Source of the DNA: Candidatus Neomicrothrix sp. UBA2517
Lineage (GTDB): Bacteria > Actinomycetota > Acidimicrobiia > Acidimicrobiales > UBA8592
Assembly (NCBI GenBank): GCA_002341185.1
Contig: DDNP01000029.1
Location: 15,669-79,668 of the forward strand
Direction of reading: 5' to 3'
DNA length: 64,000 nucleotides
The position numbers and the translations under genes were made by a program. The notes below the pieces were generated by a model. It was not told the DNA's origin and made no database searches. It saw only the letters and a list, made by a program, of their open reading frames with translations. Positions 1-7,721 of this stretch are shown piece by piece (position 1 is the first letter of the stretch; the number at the start of each line of letters is the position of its first letter).

Positions 1-60
1 GATGAGGGAGATGGCCATGAAAAGATCGTCACTTTCCTCCAAGAAATGAAAGTTATTTAG
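1..60 (+). CDS. etfB: Electron transfer flavoprotein beta subunit, C-terminal end (partial)
   Basis: Only the last 19 codons are inside the window (DEGDGHEKIVTFLQEMKVI then TAG at 58-60). The tail resembles the usual end of EtfB, where a short helix with a Leu-x-Glu pattern precedes a final Ile, and the gene lies 8 bases before etfA, the normal etfB-etfA order. EtfB binds AMP and pairs with EtfA to carry electrons from acyl-CoA dehydrogenases to the quinone pool. The identification rests mainly on position, because too little protein is visible for domain recognition. Confidence 0.75.
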   Translation, partial: DEGDGHEKIVTFLQEMKVI

Positions 61-68
61 GAGGCATC

Positions 69-1019
69 ATGGCAAATATATGGATACACGCAGAAACAAC
101 AGAAGGTGTTGTCTCGACAATTACTTTGGAGCTTCTTGCTAAGGCGAGGGAGCTTGGAGACGTGACAGCTTTCCATGCGGGTTCTGACGCTGAACAAGCT
201 GCCGTTGAATTGGGAGCACATGGAGCAAGCAGAATTCTCACAACTGGCGATTTAGATAATGGCCTCCCCGGACCAGCATTAGCTTCAGCAGTTGCTGCTA
301 AGGCTTCAGAAGAATCCCCTCAAGCAATTTTGTTCGGTACTACCTACGGTGGTCGGGATGTAGCTGGACGGCTATCCGTTAAAATGGATGCGCCAGTGAT
401 TACCAATATTGTGGATCTTCTCGACGATGATGGTTTGACTGGAGTGGAACCGGTATTTGGAGGAACAACCAATGTTATGACTAGGTTCACGGGCGAAACA
501 GCTGGAATATTCCTGATCCGTCCAAAGTCTTTCACGGCTGAAGAAGCTGGTGGTTCCCCAGCAACTGTGGAAACTTTATCAATTCCCGATTTAGGGACAA
601 CTGGTTCAGCTAAAATAACTAATCGTTTCGTTGAAGAGTCTGACGGACCGAAACTCGACGAAGCAGCAATAGTTGTTTCCGGTGGTCGGGGCCTTGGAGA
701 AGCTGACAACTTTCAAATGATTGAAAATCTTGCAGGGAAACTTGGTGGGGCACCTGGTGCCTCTCGAGCCATTGTAGATGCCGGTTGGGTTCCTTACAGC
801 TATCAAGTTGGGCAAACAGGCAAGGTTGTGAAACCAGATGTATACATTGCAGCAGGCATTTCTGGAGCAACACAGCATATGGTTGGCATGAAAGGCTCTA
901 AAACGATCATTGCCATAAATAAAGATCCTGAGGCACCTATATTTTCGATTGCAGATTTAGGTATCGTAGGAGATGTCCACAAAGTGCTACCGGCTTTGCT
1001 TGCAGCTATTGGGGACTAA
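69..1019 (+). CDS. etfA: Electron transfer flavoprotein alpha subunit
   Basis: EtfA (316 residues, normal length) forms a heterodimer with EtfB and holds the FAD that accepts electrons from acyl-CoA and related dehydrogenases in the cytoplasm. The N-terminal half is the ETF alpha/beta domain. The C-terminal FAD domain shows the expected blocks: VVSGGRGLG (about 202-210), [10 protein letters not shown] (231-240), QVGQTG (246-251), GISGATQH (263-270) and [11 protein letters not shown] (282-292), which contact the flavin phosphate and ring. The ATG at 69 follows a clear Shine-Dalgarno (TAGGAGG, 58-64) that overlaps the etfB stop, so the pair is translationally linked. A 47-codon membrane protein gene follows 24 bases later and may belong to the same transcript. 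Confidence 0.96.
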   Translation: MANIWIHAETTEGVVSTITLELLAKARELGDVTAFHAGSDAEQAAVELGAHGASRILTTGDLDNGLPGPALASAVAAKASEESPQAILFGTTYGGRDVAGRLSVKMDAPVITNIVDLLDDDGLTGVEPVFGGTTNVMTRFTGETAGIFLIRPKSFTAEEAGGSPATVETLSIPDLGTTGSAKITNRFVEESDGPKLDEAAIVVSGGRGLGEADNFQMIENLAGKLGGAPGASRAIVDAGWVPYSYQVGQTGKVVKPDVYIAAGISGATQHMVGMKGSKTIIAINKDPEAPIFSIADLGIVGDVHKVLPALLAAIGD

Positions 1020-1043
1020 TTTTTAAGTGACACCTGATGTAGC

Positions 1044-1187
1044 ATGAGTATTGCACTCAACCTTGCAGCTCTCTTACTTGTTATTGGAATTTCATGGTTT
1101 GGAGTTATTTGGCTAGCTGGTTTTTTTCATAAAGATGAAGAATCAGGAGTCGAACGAGACTCAAAACCGGGCGAAGACGGCTTTTAG
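1044..1187 (+). CDS. Small single-pass membrane protein (47 aa)
   Basis: ATG at 1044 opens a 47-codon frame ending in TAG. Residues about 4-27 are strongly hydrophobic (ALLLVIGISWFGVIWLAGFF) and make one transmembrane helix. The remaining 20 residues are charged and rich in Glu, Asp and Lys (HKDEESGVERDSKPGEDGF), so the tail probably faces the cytoplasm. The amphipathic organisation and the position 24 bases behind etfA suggest a real gene, although no clear Shine-Dalgarno is present (GATGTAGC upstream). I do not recognise a family. A role near the ETF or its membrane quinone oxidoreductase is only a guess from context. Confidence 0.55.
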   Translation: MSIALNLAALLLVIGISWFGVIWLAGFFHKDEESGVERDSKPGEDGF

Positions 1188-1200
1188 GTTGATTCAAGGC

Positions 1201-1231
1201 AAAAAAAAATTGCTTGGCTTCCCAAGCAATT
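1201..1231 (-). terminator. Intrinsic terminator for the minus-strand SCO1664-family operon
   Basis: A perfect 10-bp stem (AATTGCTTGG at 1208-1217 with CCAAGCAATT at 1222-1231) closes a 4-base CTTC loop. Read on the minus strand it is followed by an uninterrupted T run (the A run at 1201-1209). This is the geometry of a factor-independent terminator for transcription arriving from 1426. On the plus strand there is no T tract, so termination there would be weak. Confidence 0.8.
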
Positions 1232-1425
1232 GAATTCTCTAATAATAGCACACTCTGATTTTCGATGTAGAGAAAATAGGTATTTTTCTGTTATTTTCTA
1301 AAAAAAATACACAAAATAAGCTAAGAGCAAAGAAAATGTAGAATTTACCAATGCACATCGGGTATCTTTATCTATTTAAACGATTACTAATTCTTTCTGA
1401 ATCGCTTTTACCGATGTTTAGTATT

Positions 1426-2166
1426 TTATATAATTGGCCAAGGGTAACCGGTTCCACTCGGATCTTCGGGAAAACGACCACTTTCCAATAATACTGTCGC
1501 TCTGGAGAATATAGCATCTACCTCTTGAGGGCTAAGAAAAGTAAGAAGCTCATTGCCCGTTTGAGAGTTTAAAAAATTTTCTATATCCTTAAGGAATTTC
1601 TCAGGTATCATTTCGCCAGCCCAATCCCAAATAACAGTTCTCAATTTGAAATCAATATGAAATGTCAAGCCGTTATCTATTCCCCAGATTCTCCCGCTAC
1701 TTCCTAGAAGGCAATGTCCTCCTTTTCTGTCAGTGCTATTAGCTATAAAATCAAATAAGCAAATTCTCTGAAGTGCCTTGTGATATTTCGGGTCTTCAAG
1801 CATATGAAAGTAATGAACATCAAAATCACAAGGAATAAACAACTGAAGAGACCCAATACCAAATGGGCCGTCAGTTTCGACAGTTGGTGGAATGATATCC
1901 CAACCAATTAGTTGAGCAACCTGAAAAGATGCGATCTCCCTCCGATACAAACCACTTGGAAAATCCCACAAGGGTCGTTCCCCATTGGTTGGTTTATATA
2001 TCCCCTGTAAATCAGTTTTCTCATCTAAAATATTCACAAGGTAAGTTGAATTAGAACTCCATGCCATTCTTCCGATAATTTCAATTTTGCTTGATTGGAG
2101 GATTTCAATGGCATCGCTGTTTGAGATCTCTGGTCTGTCGCGGAATGGGGAAACCTCTTCTTGCAT
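1426..2166 (-). CDS. SCO1664-family protein (phosphatidylinositol kinase-like fold, function unknown)
   Basis: This 246-residue protein matches the pattern of the actinobacterial SCO1664/Rv2133c family, which is distantly related to PI3/PI4 kinases. Visible kinase-like landmarks are a GIYKP lysine (about K58) after a beta-hairpin, RREIASF (75-81), a catalytic-loop-like DFIANSTDRKGGHCL (139-153) and a metal-loop-like WGIDNGLTFH (161-170). In kinases of this fold the Asp/Asn residues of the last two blocks bind Mg-ATP, so a phosphotransferase activity is plausible but unproven. It is the last gene of a three-gene operon, 2 bases after the DUF3090 gene, and its transcript runs into the terminator at 1201-1231. 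The same trio is found together in mycobacteria and streptomycetes (established knowledge). Confidence 0.85.
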   Translation of the reverse strand: MQEEVSPFRDRPEISNSDAIEILQSSKIEIIGRMAWSSNSTYLVNILDEKTDLQGIYKPTNGERPLWDFPSGLYRREIASFQVAQLIGWDIIPPTVETDGPFGIGSLQLFIPCDFDVHYFHMLEDPKYHKALQRICLFDFIANSTDRKGGHCLLGSSGRIWGIDNGLTFHIDFKLRTVIWDWAGEMIPEKFLKDIENFLNSQTGNELLTFLSPQEVDAIFSRATVLLESGRFPEDPSGTGYPWPII

Positions 2167-2168
2167 GA

Positions 2169-2651
2169 TTAGTTAAAACAAGGACACCAGGCATCAGCAT
2201 AATTCAATGGCTCGCCACAGTAGTTACAAGGAGGCCTTCCAGCACTAACCACTTCAGTAGCTTTTGAAATAAAAGCTTTTACTTGACCAGGAGTTAAATG
2301 AATTTGTGCCATTGCAGCTTCAGTATTTTCATCAATTAATTCTTCGGCTACGACAACGAATTCAGACTTTTCTTTCTCAAACGCAACACCGATGCTGGAG
2401 ACAATCCAGTCTGGAGAAACCGGTTCAACTAAATCCAACACAAGGGGAATTTCATCTGGGCTAATCGGCTCCACATCTTCAATTAGTTGATGAAGGAAAT
2501 CAGCTAAAGCTCGTACCTGCATCTTTTCGAGTTGAAGTGTCGCTAAGTCACCAGGGTTACCAAACTGCAAATAAAAGATTCTTTGGCCCGAAGGACCGAC
2601 AGTGCCGGTAGTGAAGTGTTGCAGGTCTCCGAAATGGAATGACTGGCTCAT
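2169..2651 (-). CDS. DUF3090 family protein
   Basis: The protein has 160 residues. It opens with SQSFHFGDLQHFTTGTVGPS, the typical DUF3090 beginning (family includes Rv2134c), and ends with a Cys-rich knuckle, PPCNYCGEPLNYADAWCPC. The four or five cysteines of that tail probably bind zinc. The function is unknown. The ATG overlaps the stop of the upstream phosphatase gene (ATGA), and the SCO1664-family gene follows 2 bases later, so the three proteins are made together. The invariant pairing of a zinc-tailed protein with a kinase-like protein and a histidine phosphatase suggests one pathway or complex (inference). Confidence 0.88.
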   Translation of the reverse strand: MSQSFHFGDLQHFTTGTVGPSGQRIFYLQFGNPGDLATLQLEKMQVRALADFLHQLIEDVEPISPDEIPLVLDLVEPVSPDWIVSSIGVAFEKEKSEFVVVAEELIDENTEAAMAQIHLTPGQVKAFISKATEVVSAGRPPCNYCGEPLNYADAWCPCFN

Positions 2652-3289
2652 GGCCTATCCTGCCCAAGCAACACCGCAATATCAGCCCCAGTTGAATTAA
2701 TAGCAAGAACAAATGGGCTCTTGGCACTAAAAATCACCGGGCTAACAGAACATGGAGAAATATGAAGTCGTTGAAATAGGTCTAAGGGAGTGCCAAGTGC
2801 TGCGGTTAGAAAAGCTTTTATTGTGTCAGCGTGTGATACTGCGACAACAATTTCCCCTTTATGGTTTTCGCAAATACTTGAAATTGCCGAAACCATTCGT
2901 GACTGTATCTCCATAAAGGATTCTCCATCAGGGAACCTGAAAAGAGAGGGATTCTTTTGGACCTTCTCCCAATCATTCAATTTTCTTAGATCTGATAACT
3001 TCCGACCAGTCCATTTTCCAAAATCAGCTTCAATCAATCCCTGATGTCGTTGAACTTTCATCCCAAAAGTTTTTGCAATAGGTTTCGCAGTTTCAATAGT
3101 CCTCTCCATGGGTGAAGAATAAACAGCTTTAACGTTGTGGAGAGAGCATAAATTTGAAGCAACCTTATCCGCTTGTTCTTTACCCAACTCACTTAGATGA
3201 AGTCCTCTGGTCCGGCCCGGCAAAATTTTACCTGTCGTTGGCGTGTGCCCATGGCGAACGAGAATGATAACTGTCGCCGTTGTACTCAT
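2648..3289 (-). CDS. MSMEG_4193-family histidine phosphatase (putative phosphomutase)
   Basis: This is a member of the histidine phosphatase (phosphoglycerate mutase) superfamily. It shows the phospho-histidine motif LVRHG (10-14), a second-half EADFGKW block that supplies the catalytic acid region, and the second catalytic histidine in VSHADT. The mycobacterial relative Rv2135c is reported as a phosphatase. It heads the operon and overlaps DUF3090 by 4 bases. I chose ATG 3289 rather than the upstream in-frame GTG at 3325, because 3289 gives the usual short N-terminus (MSTTATVIILVRHG) and the 12 extra residues would be basic and unlike the family. The physiological substrate is unknown. Confidence 0.85.
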   Translation of the reverse strand: MSTTATVIILVRHGHTPTTGKILPGRTRGLHLSELGKEQADKVASNLCSLHNVKAVYSSPMERTIETAKPIAKTFGMKVQRHQGLIEADFGKWTGRKLSDLRKLNDWEKVQKNPSLFRFPDGESFMEIQSRMVSAISSICENHKGEIVVAVSHADTIKAFLTAALGTPLDLFQRLHISPCSVSPVIFSAKSPFVLAINSTGADIAVLLGQDRP

Positions 3290-3409
3290 TTTCGTTGAAC
3301 TAGTTTTTTTCACCACAAATTTCACGTTACCGGCAGATCCAACATAAGTTTCAAGTCACAAAAAATTACTGAACTTTGTTATGAGAGTTGCTCGTGTGCG
3401 AACAAAAGC

Positions 3410-3415
3410 TATTGT
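3410..3415 (+). promoter_or_regulatory. -10 box (TATTGT) of a probably leaderless UDG transcript
   Basis: TATTGT lies 7 bases before ATG 3423. The distance matches other first genes in this window that show a TANNNT box 6-7 bases before the start, so transcription would begin at or next to the start codon. It argues for ATG 3423 over the in-frame ATG at 3381. Confidence 0.45.
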
Positions 3416-3422
3416 GCACATG

Positions 3423-4079
3423 ATGACTTTATTCCAATTAAATAAAGAAATAATAGAGTGCAAAAAATGCCCCAGACTAGTTGAATGGCGTGAAAGTATT
3501 GCAATTGAGAAGCGAGCATCTTTTCGTGATGAAAAATATTGGGGGAAACCAGTTCCTTCATTTGGAGATTCAAATGCGAGACTCCTTATCGTCGGTTTAG
3601 CACCAGCTGCACACGGAGCAAATCGTACAGGACGAATGTTCACAGGCGACCGGAGCGGCGATTTCCTATTCGCAGCCTTGCATAGAGCTGGCTATGCCAC
3701 TCAACCAAATGCAACAAGCAGTGATGATGGCATGAAACTTAATGATGCGTATATAACAGCACCAGTTAGATGTGCTCCTCCTCAGAACAAACCATCGGCT
3801 GAAGAACAAAAGAAATGCAGCGATTATTTGAAACGAGAGTTTAGATATCTTAAAAATGTCAAAGTGATCCTTGCATTGGGGTTAATCGGATACACAGCGA
3901 TTTCAAAAGAGCTAAATGTAAAACCACGGCCCAAATTTCGCCACGGGTTAGAAGTAGAGCTGAATTCGGGTGAAGTAATCCTATGCAGCTATCACGTAAG
4001 TCAACAGAATACTTTTACAGGAAGATTGACAGATGAAATGTTCGATGCGGTGCTAGCACGGGCCAAAGAAATCTCTTAG
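3423..4079 (+). CDS. Uracil-DNA glycosylase, family 5 (UdgB-like)
   Basis: The enzyme removes uracil and other deaminated bases from DNA. Family 5 signatures are clear: motif A GLAPAAHGANRTGRMFTGDR and motif B HVSQQNTFTGRLT near the C-terminus. Cysteines in the order CKKCPR (near the N-terminus), VRCAPP and KKCSDY fit the four ligands of the 4Fe-4S cluster of this family. The frame stays open to ATG 3381, but the segment before residue 15 is short and basic, and a TATTGT box sits 7 bases before 3423, so I use 3423 (218 residues); 3420 is also possible. It is divergent from the phosphatase operon, with no partner gene nearby. Confidence 0.92.
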   Translation: MTLFQLNKEIIECKKCPRLVEWRESIAIEKRASFRDEKYWGKPVPSFGDSNARLLIVGLAPAAHGANRTGRMFTGDRSGDFLFAALHRAGYATQPNATSSDDGMKLNDAYITAPVRCAPPQNKPSAEEQKKCSDYLKREFRYLKNVKVILALGLIGYTAISKELNVKPRPKFRHGLEVELNSGEVILCSYHVSQQNTFTGRLTDEMFDAVLARAKEIS

Positions 4080-4141
4080 AAAAAACTTACAAAGCCTAAC
4101 TAGATGGTCGTAGGAATCAACTTAATCCGATAGCGTCAAAC

Positions 4142-4561
4142 ATGATGATGAAACGAATCTCCATTATAGTAATCGCAGTCCTAACGTTGACCGCTTGCGG
4201 GTCGTCAGGAAAGCCAGAAACCTTTACTGATCAACCTGGCCCCTTGCAAAGTAAATACACAGAGCTAGCTACCCAATTATTGCAGGGTGGGGAAAATCCG
4301 AATGGAGTTCCTTTAGTTCAGAGAAATTTCATCGAAGGTTGTATGAGCGGTGGGATAGACGAAACTGGCAGCATAATCGCATTGGCTAGCTCATGCGGAT
4401 GCAGTTATGCAGGGCTTGTCGAGTTTGTAAGGGAATTAACCGTTTCGGACATTGAAGCATTTAAAGCATTTGAGGCATTTGATAAACAACTAGAAAAAGA
4501 TGACGGTTTTAGGAACCTAGACACACGCGTGAAGGAAATATTTTCCTCATGCCAAAGCTAA
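4142..4561 (+). CDS. Putative lipoprotein, tandem paralogue 1
   Basis: The 139-residue product begins MMMKRISIIVIAVLTLTACG, a short basic n-region, hydrophobic core and an LTAC lipobox, so it should be lipid-anchored at Cys19 outside the membrane. The mature part holds a QPGP start, GGENPNGVPLVQRNFIEGC and a CGCSYAGLVEF block. The next gene encodes the same blocks, so these are tandem duplicates. The three conserved cysteine positions (GC...CGC) suggest a disulfide or metal site. No known family is recognised. The last 13 bases overlap the next gene, so the two are expressed together. A TAGCGT box at 4131-4136 may be the -10. The start could be 4142, 4145 or 4148. Confidence 0.75.
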   Translation: MMMKRISIIVIAVLTLTACGSSGKPETFTDQPGPLQSKYTELATQLLQGGENPNGVPLVQRNFIEGCMSGGIDETGSIIALASSCGCSYAGLVEFVRELTVSDIEAFKAFEAFDKQLEKDDGFRNLDTRVKEIFSSCQS

Positions 4562-5031
4562 TTGCATTCTCCTTCCTCATTCTTGCTAGCGGTTTTCTCT
4601 TACTAGCTAGCTGTTCAGCTGATATAAACGAAAATGGATTTTCAAAGAATCCCGGACCAATTTCAGCCAACCTTATAGGAGCACTTCAGGACGGAGAAGA
4701 CCCGAATTCTGTTCCAGAGGTGAAGCGAAACTTCTTGGAAGGCTGCGTAACTGGGGCATCAGGGTCAATCCCAAACCTTGTAGCTATTCAAGAAACAGGA
4801 CTTTTGCAAGTTTGCGGGTGTAGCTACGAAAGTCTTTATCAGTACTTCATGGATCGAGCCGCTACTCTAACTGACTCGTCAGCATCGCTAACCGAAATTG
4901 AGGTCTTAGCATTCAGATCATTTAATAACCTTGACAAAGATATTCAAAAGGGCGATGAGGAATTTGCCGAAGAACTATTAAGTGTGTTTGAGCAATGTAT
5001 TCGAGATTCATCTCCTACGATTTCTTCGTAG
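4549..5031 (+). CDS. Putative lipoprotein, tandem paralogue 2
   Basis: The 160-residue product begins MPKLIAFSFLILASGFLLLA and continues with a Ser-Cys, giving an LASC lipobox at about residue 22, a second lipid-anchored exported protein. The mature part repeats the layout of the previous gene: NPGPISANL, DGEDPNSVPEVKRNFLEGC, then VCGCSYESLYQYF. It differs by a longer insert before the CGC block. It overlaps the upstream gene by 13 bases in another frame and overlaps the 3' end of the convergent F420-type gene by 17 bases. The function is unknown. The surface location and duplication suggest binding or envelope roles (inference). Confidence 0.75.
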   Translation: MPKLIAFSFLILASGFLLLASCSADINENGFSKNPGPISANLIGALQDGEDPNSVPEVKRNFLEGCVTGASGSIPNLVAIQETGLLQVCGCSYESLYQYFMDRAATLTDSSASLTEIEVLAFRSFNNLDKDIQKGDEEFAEELLSVFEQCIRDSSPTISS

Positions 5032-6193
5032 GAAGTCCAAGTCTTGGGCTTTCGTGGGCCCACGCAGGCCATCGTGATCTACTTTTCTGGGATAATTTCT
5101 GCATCAGAGCGATGGCTCCAGGGTCATCATCACCAGGTCGTGTATCGATAGCTCCGTCTCTAATCATTGCCTCAATAATCGCCCTTCCTAGATCTGTCCG
5201 AACAACAGTGAGAGTCCAGTCAGTTAATTCGCCTATACCGCCAGTAGAAATATCAGCATGTTCAGCGGCGAAATCAGGGCAATGATTGCAACCTTCTCGC
5301 GTCCAAGCATGACATTCTTTAAGATTGATCTCATGATAATCACCATTTTTCATCCAAACTTGAAAAACCCCTTTAATGTTCATTTTGGAAATATCATCTT
5401 TATGTAGACCGTACTTGACCCAGAAAAGTTCATCAAACATGGAGTCATCAAACGATTTGGAGCAAAGAAGCCCAATATTTAGTTTTATAGGTTTTCCTAC
5501 CTTGCCTATTTTTCTATTCCACATCACAGGGGCAATTGATGTTTGGCAACTCATCCCAACTAAGGCAAGCTTAGAAAGCCCTCGTTCTTTAGCTTCTGGA
5601 TATGCCATGGTATTTGCTGAGTACGTATAGCGACTTCCAGCGCCGGCGAGGACTTCTTCGCGATTTGTAGCAACCATTGGAATAGCCTTCCAGCCAGCGT
5701 CTCCGCTTTCATTATTTGAACCTTCAAGTCCAGAAACGAGAGCGCCATCAATGATGTTATTTTCTAAACACCAAATAAGTATTGACGAAACTAATCCACC
5801 ATCTTGGCCAACGTCATATACGAAATCATCTGACGCCCGTACCAAAAGAATATCCTTGTAAATTCCAGCAATTTCTTCATCTTCTCGAGTTCTTCCAAAC
5901 AGATGTTGGTCAGCCTCAGTTTCCCAATCTCTAAACCGAGGACAAGCACGAGTGCAACTTGTGCAACCCTTTTCTCCATGTCCACAGTTCGAAAGACCGA
6001 GCTCCTCTTCAAGATGGAACGGTTTATATTGGCCAGGTTCATGTTTATAGCCGATTACGTCATGAGGGCATGAGATAACACAGCCGGCGCACCCTGTGCA
6101 TAATCCAGAGGTAATTACTTCGTCATATAGTTCTTTCCATTGGAAAGTCCAACGAGCCTTTTTCTCCGTAGGGGCAGTTTCAACATTGGTCAT
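5015..6193 (-). CDS. Coenzyme F420 hydrogenase/dehydrogenase beta-subunit family protein
   Basis: The protein (392 residues) has two N-terminal cysteine clusters, CTGCAGCVISCP (about 32-43) and CGHGEKGCTSCTRACP, which should bind 4Fe-4S centres. These are followed by the FrhB N domain, VYDVGQDGGLVSSIL, the family's flavin/F420-binding region, and the C domain with GMSCQTS, LCSKSFDD and CHAWTREGCNHCPDF. FrhB-type proteins use FAD and iron-sulfur centres to exchange electrons between F420 and a partner, in the cytoplasm. The partner is not encoded nearby. I start at ATG 6193, not at the upstream TTG (6208), because a TATCAT box lies exactly 6 bases before it. The 3' end overlaps the convergent lipoprotein gene. 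Confidence 0.88.
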   Translation of the reverse strand: MTNVETAPTEKKARWTFQWKELYDEVITSGLCTGCAGCVISCPHDVIGYKHEPGQYKPFHLEEELGLSNCGHGEKGCTSCTRACPRFRDWETEADQHLFGRTREDEEIAGIYKDILLVRASDDFVYDVGQDGGLVSSILIWCLENNIIDGALVSGLEGSNNESGDAGWKAIPMVATNREEVLAGAGSRYTYSANTMAYPEAKERGLSKLALVGMSCQTSIAPVMWNRKIGKVGKPIKLNIGLLCSKSFDDSMFDELFWVKYGLHKDDISKMNIKGVFQVWMKNGDYHEINLKECHAWTREGCNHCPDFAAEHADISTGGIGELTDWTLTVVRTDLGRAIIEAMIRDGAIDTRPGDDDPGAIALMQKLSQKSRSRWPAWAHESPRLGLPTKKS

Positions 6194-6199
6194 GTTGCG

Positions 6200-6205
6200 A
6201 TGATA
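6200..6205 (-). promoter_or_regulatory. -10 box (TATCAT) of the F420-type gene
   Basis: Read on the minus strand, TATCAT is followed by six bases and then ATG 6193, the spacing expected for a leaderless transcript. It supports the shorter start of the FrhB-like gene. Confidence 0.45.
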
Positions 6206-6270
6206 CAAGCCCCTATTCTAATTAAGTTGAATTAAACAGAAGTTTCATACGAATTAGAATTAAATGAAAG

Positions 6271-6342
6271 CGCCCTCGGCAGGATTCGAACCTGCGCACA
6301 TGGCTCCGGAGGCCAATGCTCTATCCCCTGAGCTACGAGGGC
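6271..6342 (-). tRNA. tRNA-Arg (anticodon CCG)
   Basis: A full cloverleaf folds on the minus strand. The 7-bp acceptor stem is GCCCTCG/CGAGGGC with discriminator G; the D stem is GCTC/GAGC; the anticodon loop CTCCGGA gives CCG at 6307-6309; the T arm is GCAGG-TTCGAAT-CCTGC. The outermost anticodon-stem pair is a T-T mismatch and the variable loop is only 4 bases. CCA is not encoded. It reads the Arg codon CGG. It sits alone between the F420-type gene and dusB. Confidence 0.95.
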
Positions 6343-6386
6343 AGTAATTATAGATTACCTTGCTGAAATTCTGGTCTACAGCTAGG

Positions 6387-7583
6387 TTATCCCCCTGACG
6401 CAAACTGACCGGCTAATTCATTTAATTCAAAATCTTCGTGAGGGTCATTGAGCCATCCATCGGGTAGCGAAACATTCTTCGGACCACCTGTGTGGCTTCT
6501 TGGAATACGGTATGACTCAACAGGTAACTGCAATCTTTCATCAAAATTCTTAATGATATTACCTAAATCCTGCAGTGTATTTATCTGTTGTATTTCTCTT
6601 CTGGTATCTTTACCAACCGCAAACCCTGTCAGATACCATGATGCGTGCTTTCTAAATGTTCGCAAAGCAGTCTCTGAACCGTTCCATTCAACAACGGCCG
6701 TTGCATGTCGAAGCATTGTTCGGCCTACTTCCCCAAGTGTCGGGAATTGAGAAACCTCCTTACCAGAGAATATTTCAGCTAATTGTTTGAATAACCAAGG
6801 ACGTCCAAGGCACCCTCTCCCGATAACAACACCATCTGCATTTGACACCTGCATCATCTCGACAGCGTCATGGGCTTCCCAAATATCGCCATTACCAAAA
6901 ATCGGTATTGTCGTGACATGTTCTTTAAGTTTCCTAATAGCTGACCAATCGGCATGCCCGCTATATAGTTGTTCAACTGTTCGTGCGTGCAGAGAAATCG
7001 CTGAAGCTCCTTCATCTTCAGCAATTTTCCCAGCTTCCAGATACGTAAGATGATCGCTGTCTATTCCCATCCGAAACTTAACGGTGATAGGTATCTCGCC
7101 ATTTGCGCCAGCTATGACGGATTTGATGATTTTTCGGAAAAGGCGTTGTTTATATGGAAGTGCTCCACCGCCACCATGCTTTGTCACTTTAGGAACTGGG
7201 CACCCAAAATTTAAATCAATGTGTTCAACATGGCCTGAATCTAGTAGTTTCTTGACAGCTTTCTTTAAAGAGACGGGTTCCGTCCCATAAAGTTGAATAG
7301 AGCGCGGTGATTCATCTTCACCAAACTCTGCTAGTTTCATGGTCTTTTTGTTCTCCTCAACAAATGCCCGTGCCGTGATCATTTGATTCACGAACAGTCC
7401 AGACACATGACTTGACTTATTAGTACCGCTTAGATCGCCCGAAAGGCCTTCCACCATAAATGATCTACAAAGAGACCGAAATGGAACATCGGTTACACCG
7501 GCCATCGGGGCAAGAATAACTGGAGGCCAAATTGATATGCTCCCGATCGAGGGAGATGCAGCAAGTTCAGTTTGTAATGTCAC
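6387..7583 (-). CDS. dusB: tRNA-dihydrouridine synthase (DusB family)
   Basis: The enzyme uses FMN and NADPH to reduce uridine to dihydrouridine in tRNA D-loops. The 398-residue TIM barrel shows ILAPMAGVTDVPFRSLC (23-39), the NFGCP motif with the catalytic Cys at about 128, SLHART (198-202), FGNGDI (229-234) and VIGRGCLGRPW (253-263), which bind FMN. Compared with the usual DusB there is an insert of roughly 20 residues after PFRSLC (43-63), and the typical SEM motif reads NQM. The start is GTG 7583, and a TAGGTT box lies 6 bases before it. The neighbouring tRNA-Arg gene is downstream in the same direction, 44 bases after the stop. Confidence 0.95.
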   Translation of the reverse strand: MTLQTELAASPSIGSISIWPPVILAPMAGVTDVPFRSLCRSFMVEGLSGDLSGTNKSSHVSGLFVNQMITARAFVEENKKTMKLAEFGEDESPRSIQLYGTEPVSLKKAVKKLLDSGHVEHIDLNFGCPVPKVTKHGGGGALPYKQRLFRKIIKSVIAGANGEIPITVKFRMGIDSDHLTYLEAGKIAEDEGASAISLHARTVEQLYSGHADWSAIRKLKEHVTTIPIFGNGDIWEAHDAVEMMQVSNADGVVIGRGCLGRPWLFKQLAEIFSGKEVSQFPTLGEVGRTMLRHATAVVEWNGSETALRTFRKHASWYLTGFAVGKDTRREIQQINTLQDLGNIIKNFDERLQLPVESYRIPRSHTGGPKNVSLPDGWLNDPHEDFELNELAGQFASGG

Positions 7584-7589
7584 CTTATC

Positions 7590-7595
7590 AACCTA
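7590..7595 (-). promoter_or_regulatory. -10 box (TAGGTT) of dusB
   Basis: On the minus strand TAGGTT is followed by GATAAG and then the GTG start of dusB, a 6-base gap. The pattern repeats the leaderless layout of other first genes here. Confidence 0.4.
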
Positions 7596-7721
7596 CAAGT
7601 CAACTCTTCTACTCATGTTCTGCTGGTGCTATTTAGCCCATTAGCAGATGAATAATCAATATATGCAAGCGAAAACGTACGCTTAAACATACGATAGAGA
7701 ATCAGCATATAAATATTTTCC

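Noticed and set aside
1280..1310. GTATTTTT/AAAAATAC hairpin after the SCO1664-family gene
   Set aside because: Only A-T pairs except one and a long AT loop; the GC-containing stem at 1208-1231 with a T tract is a far better terminator.
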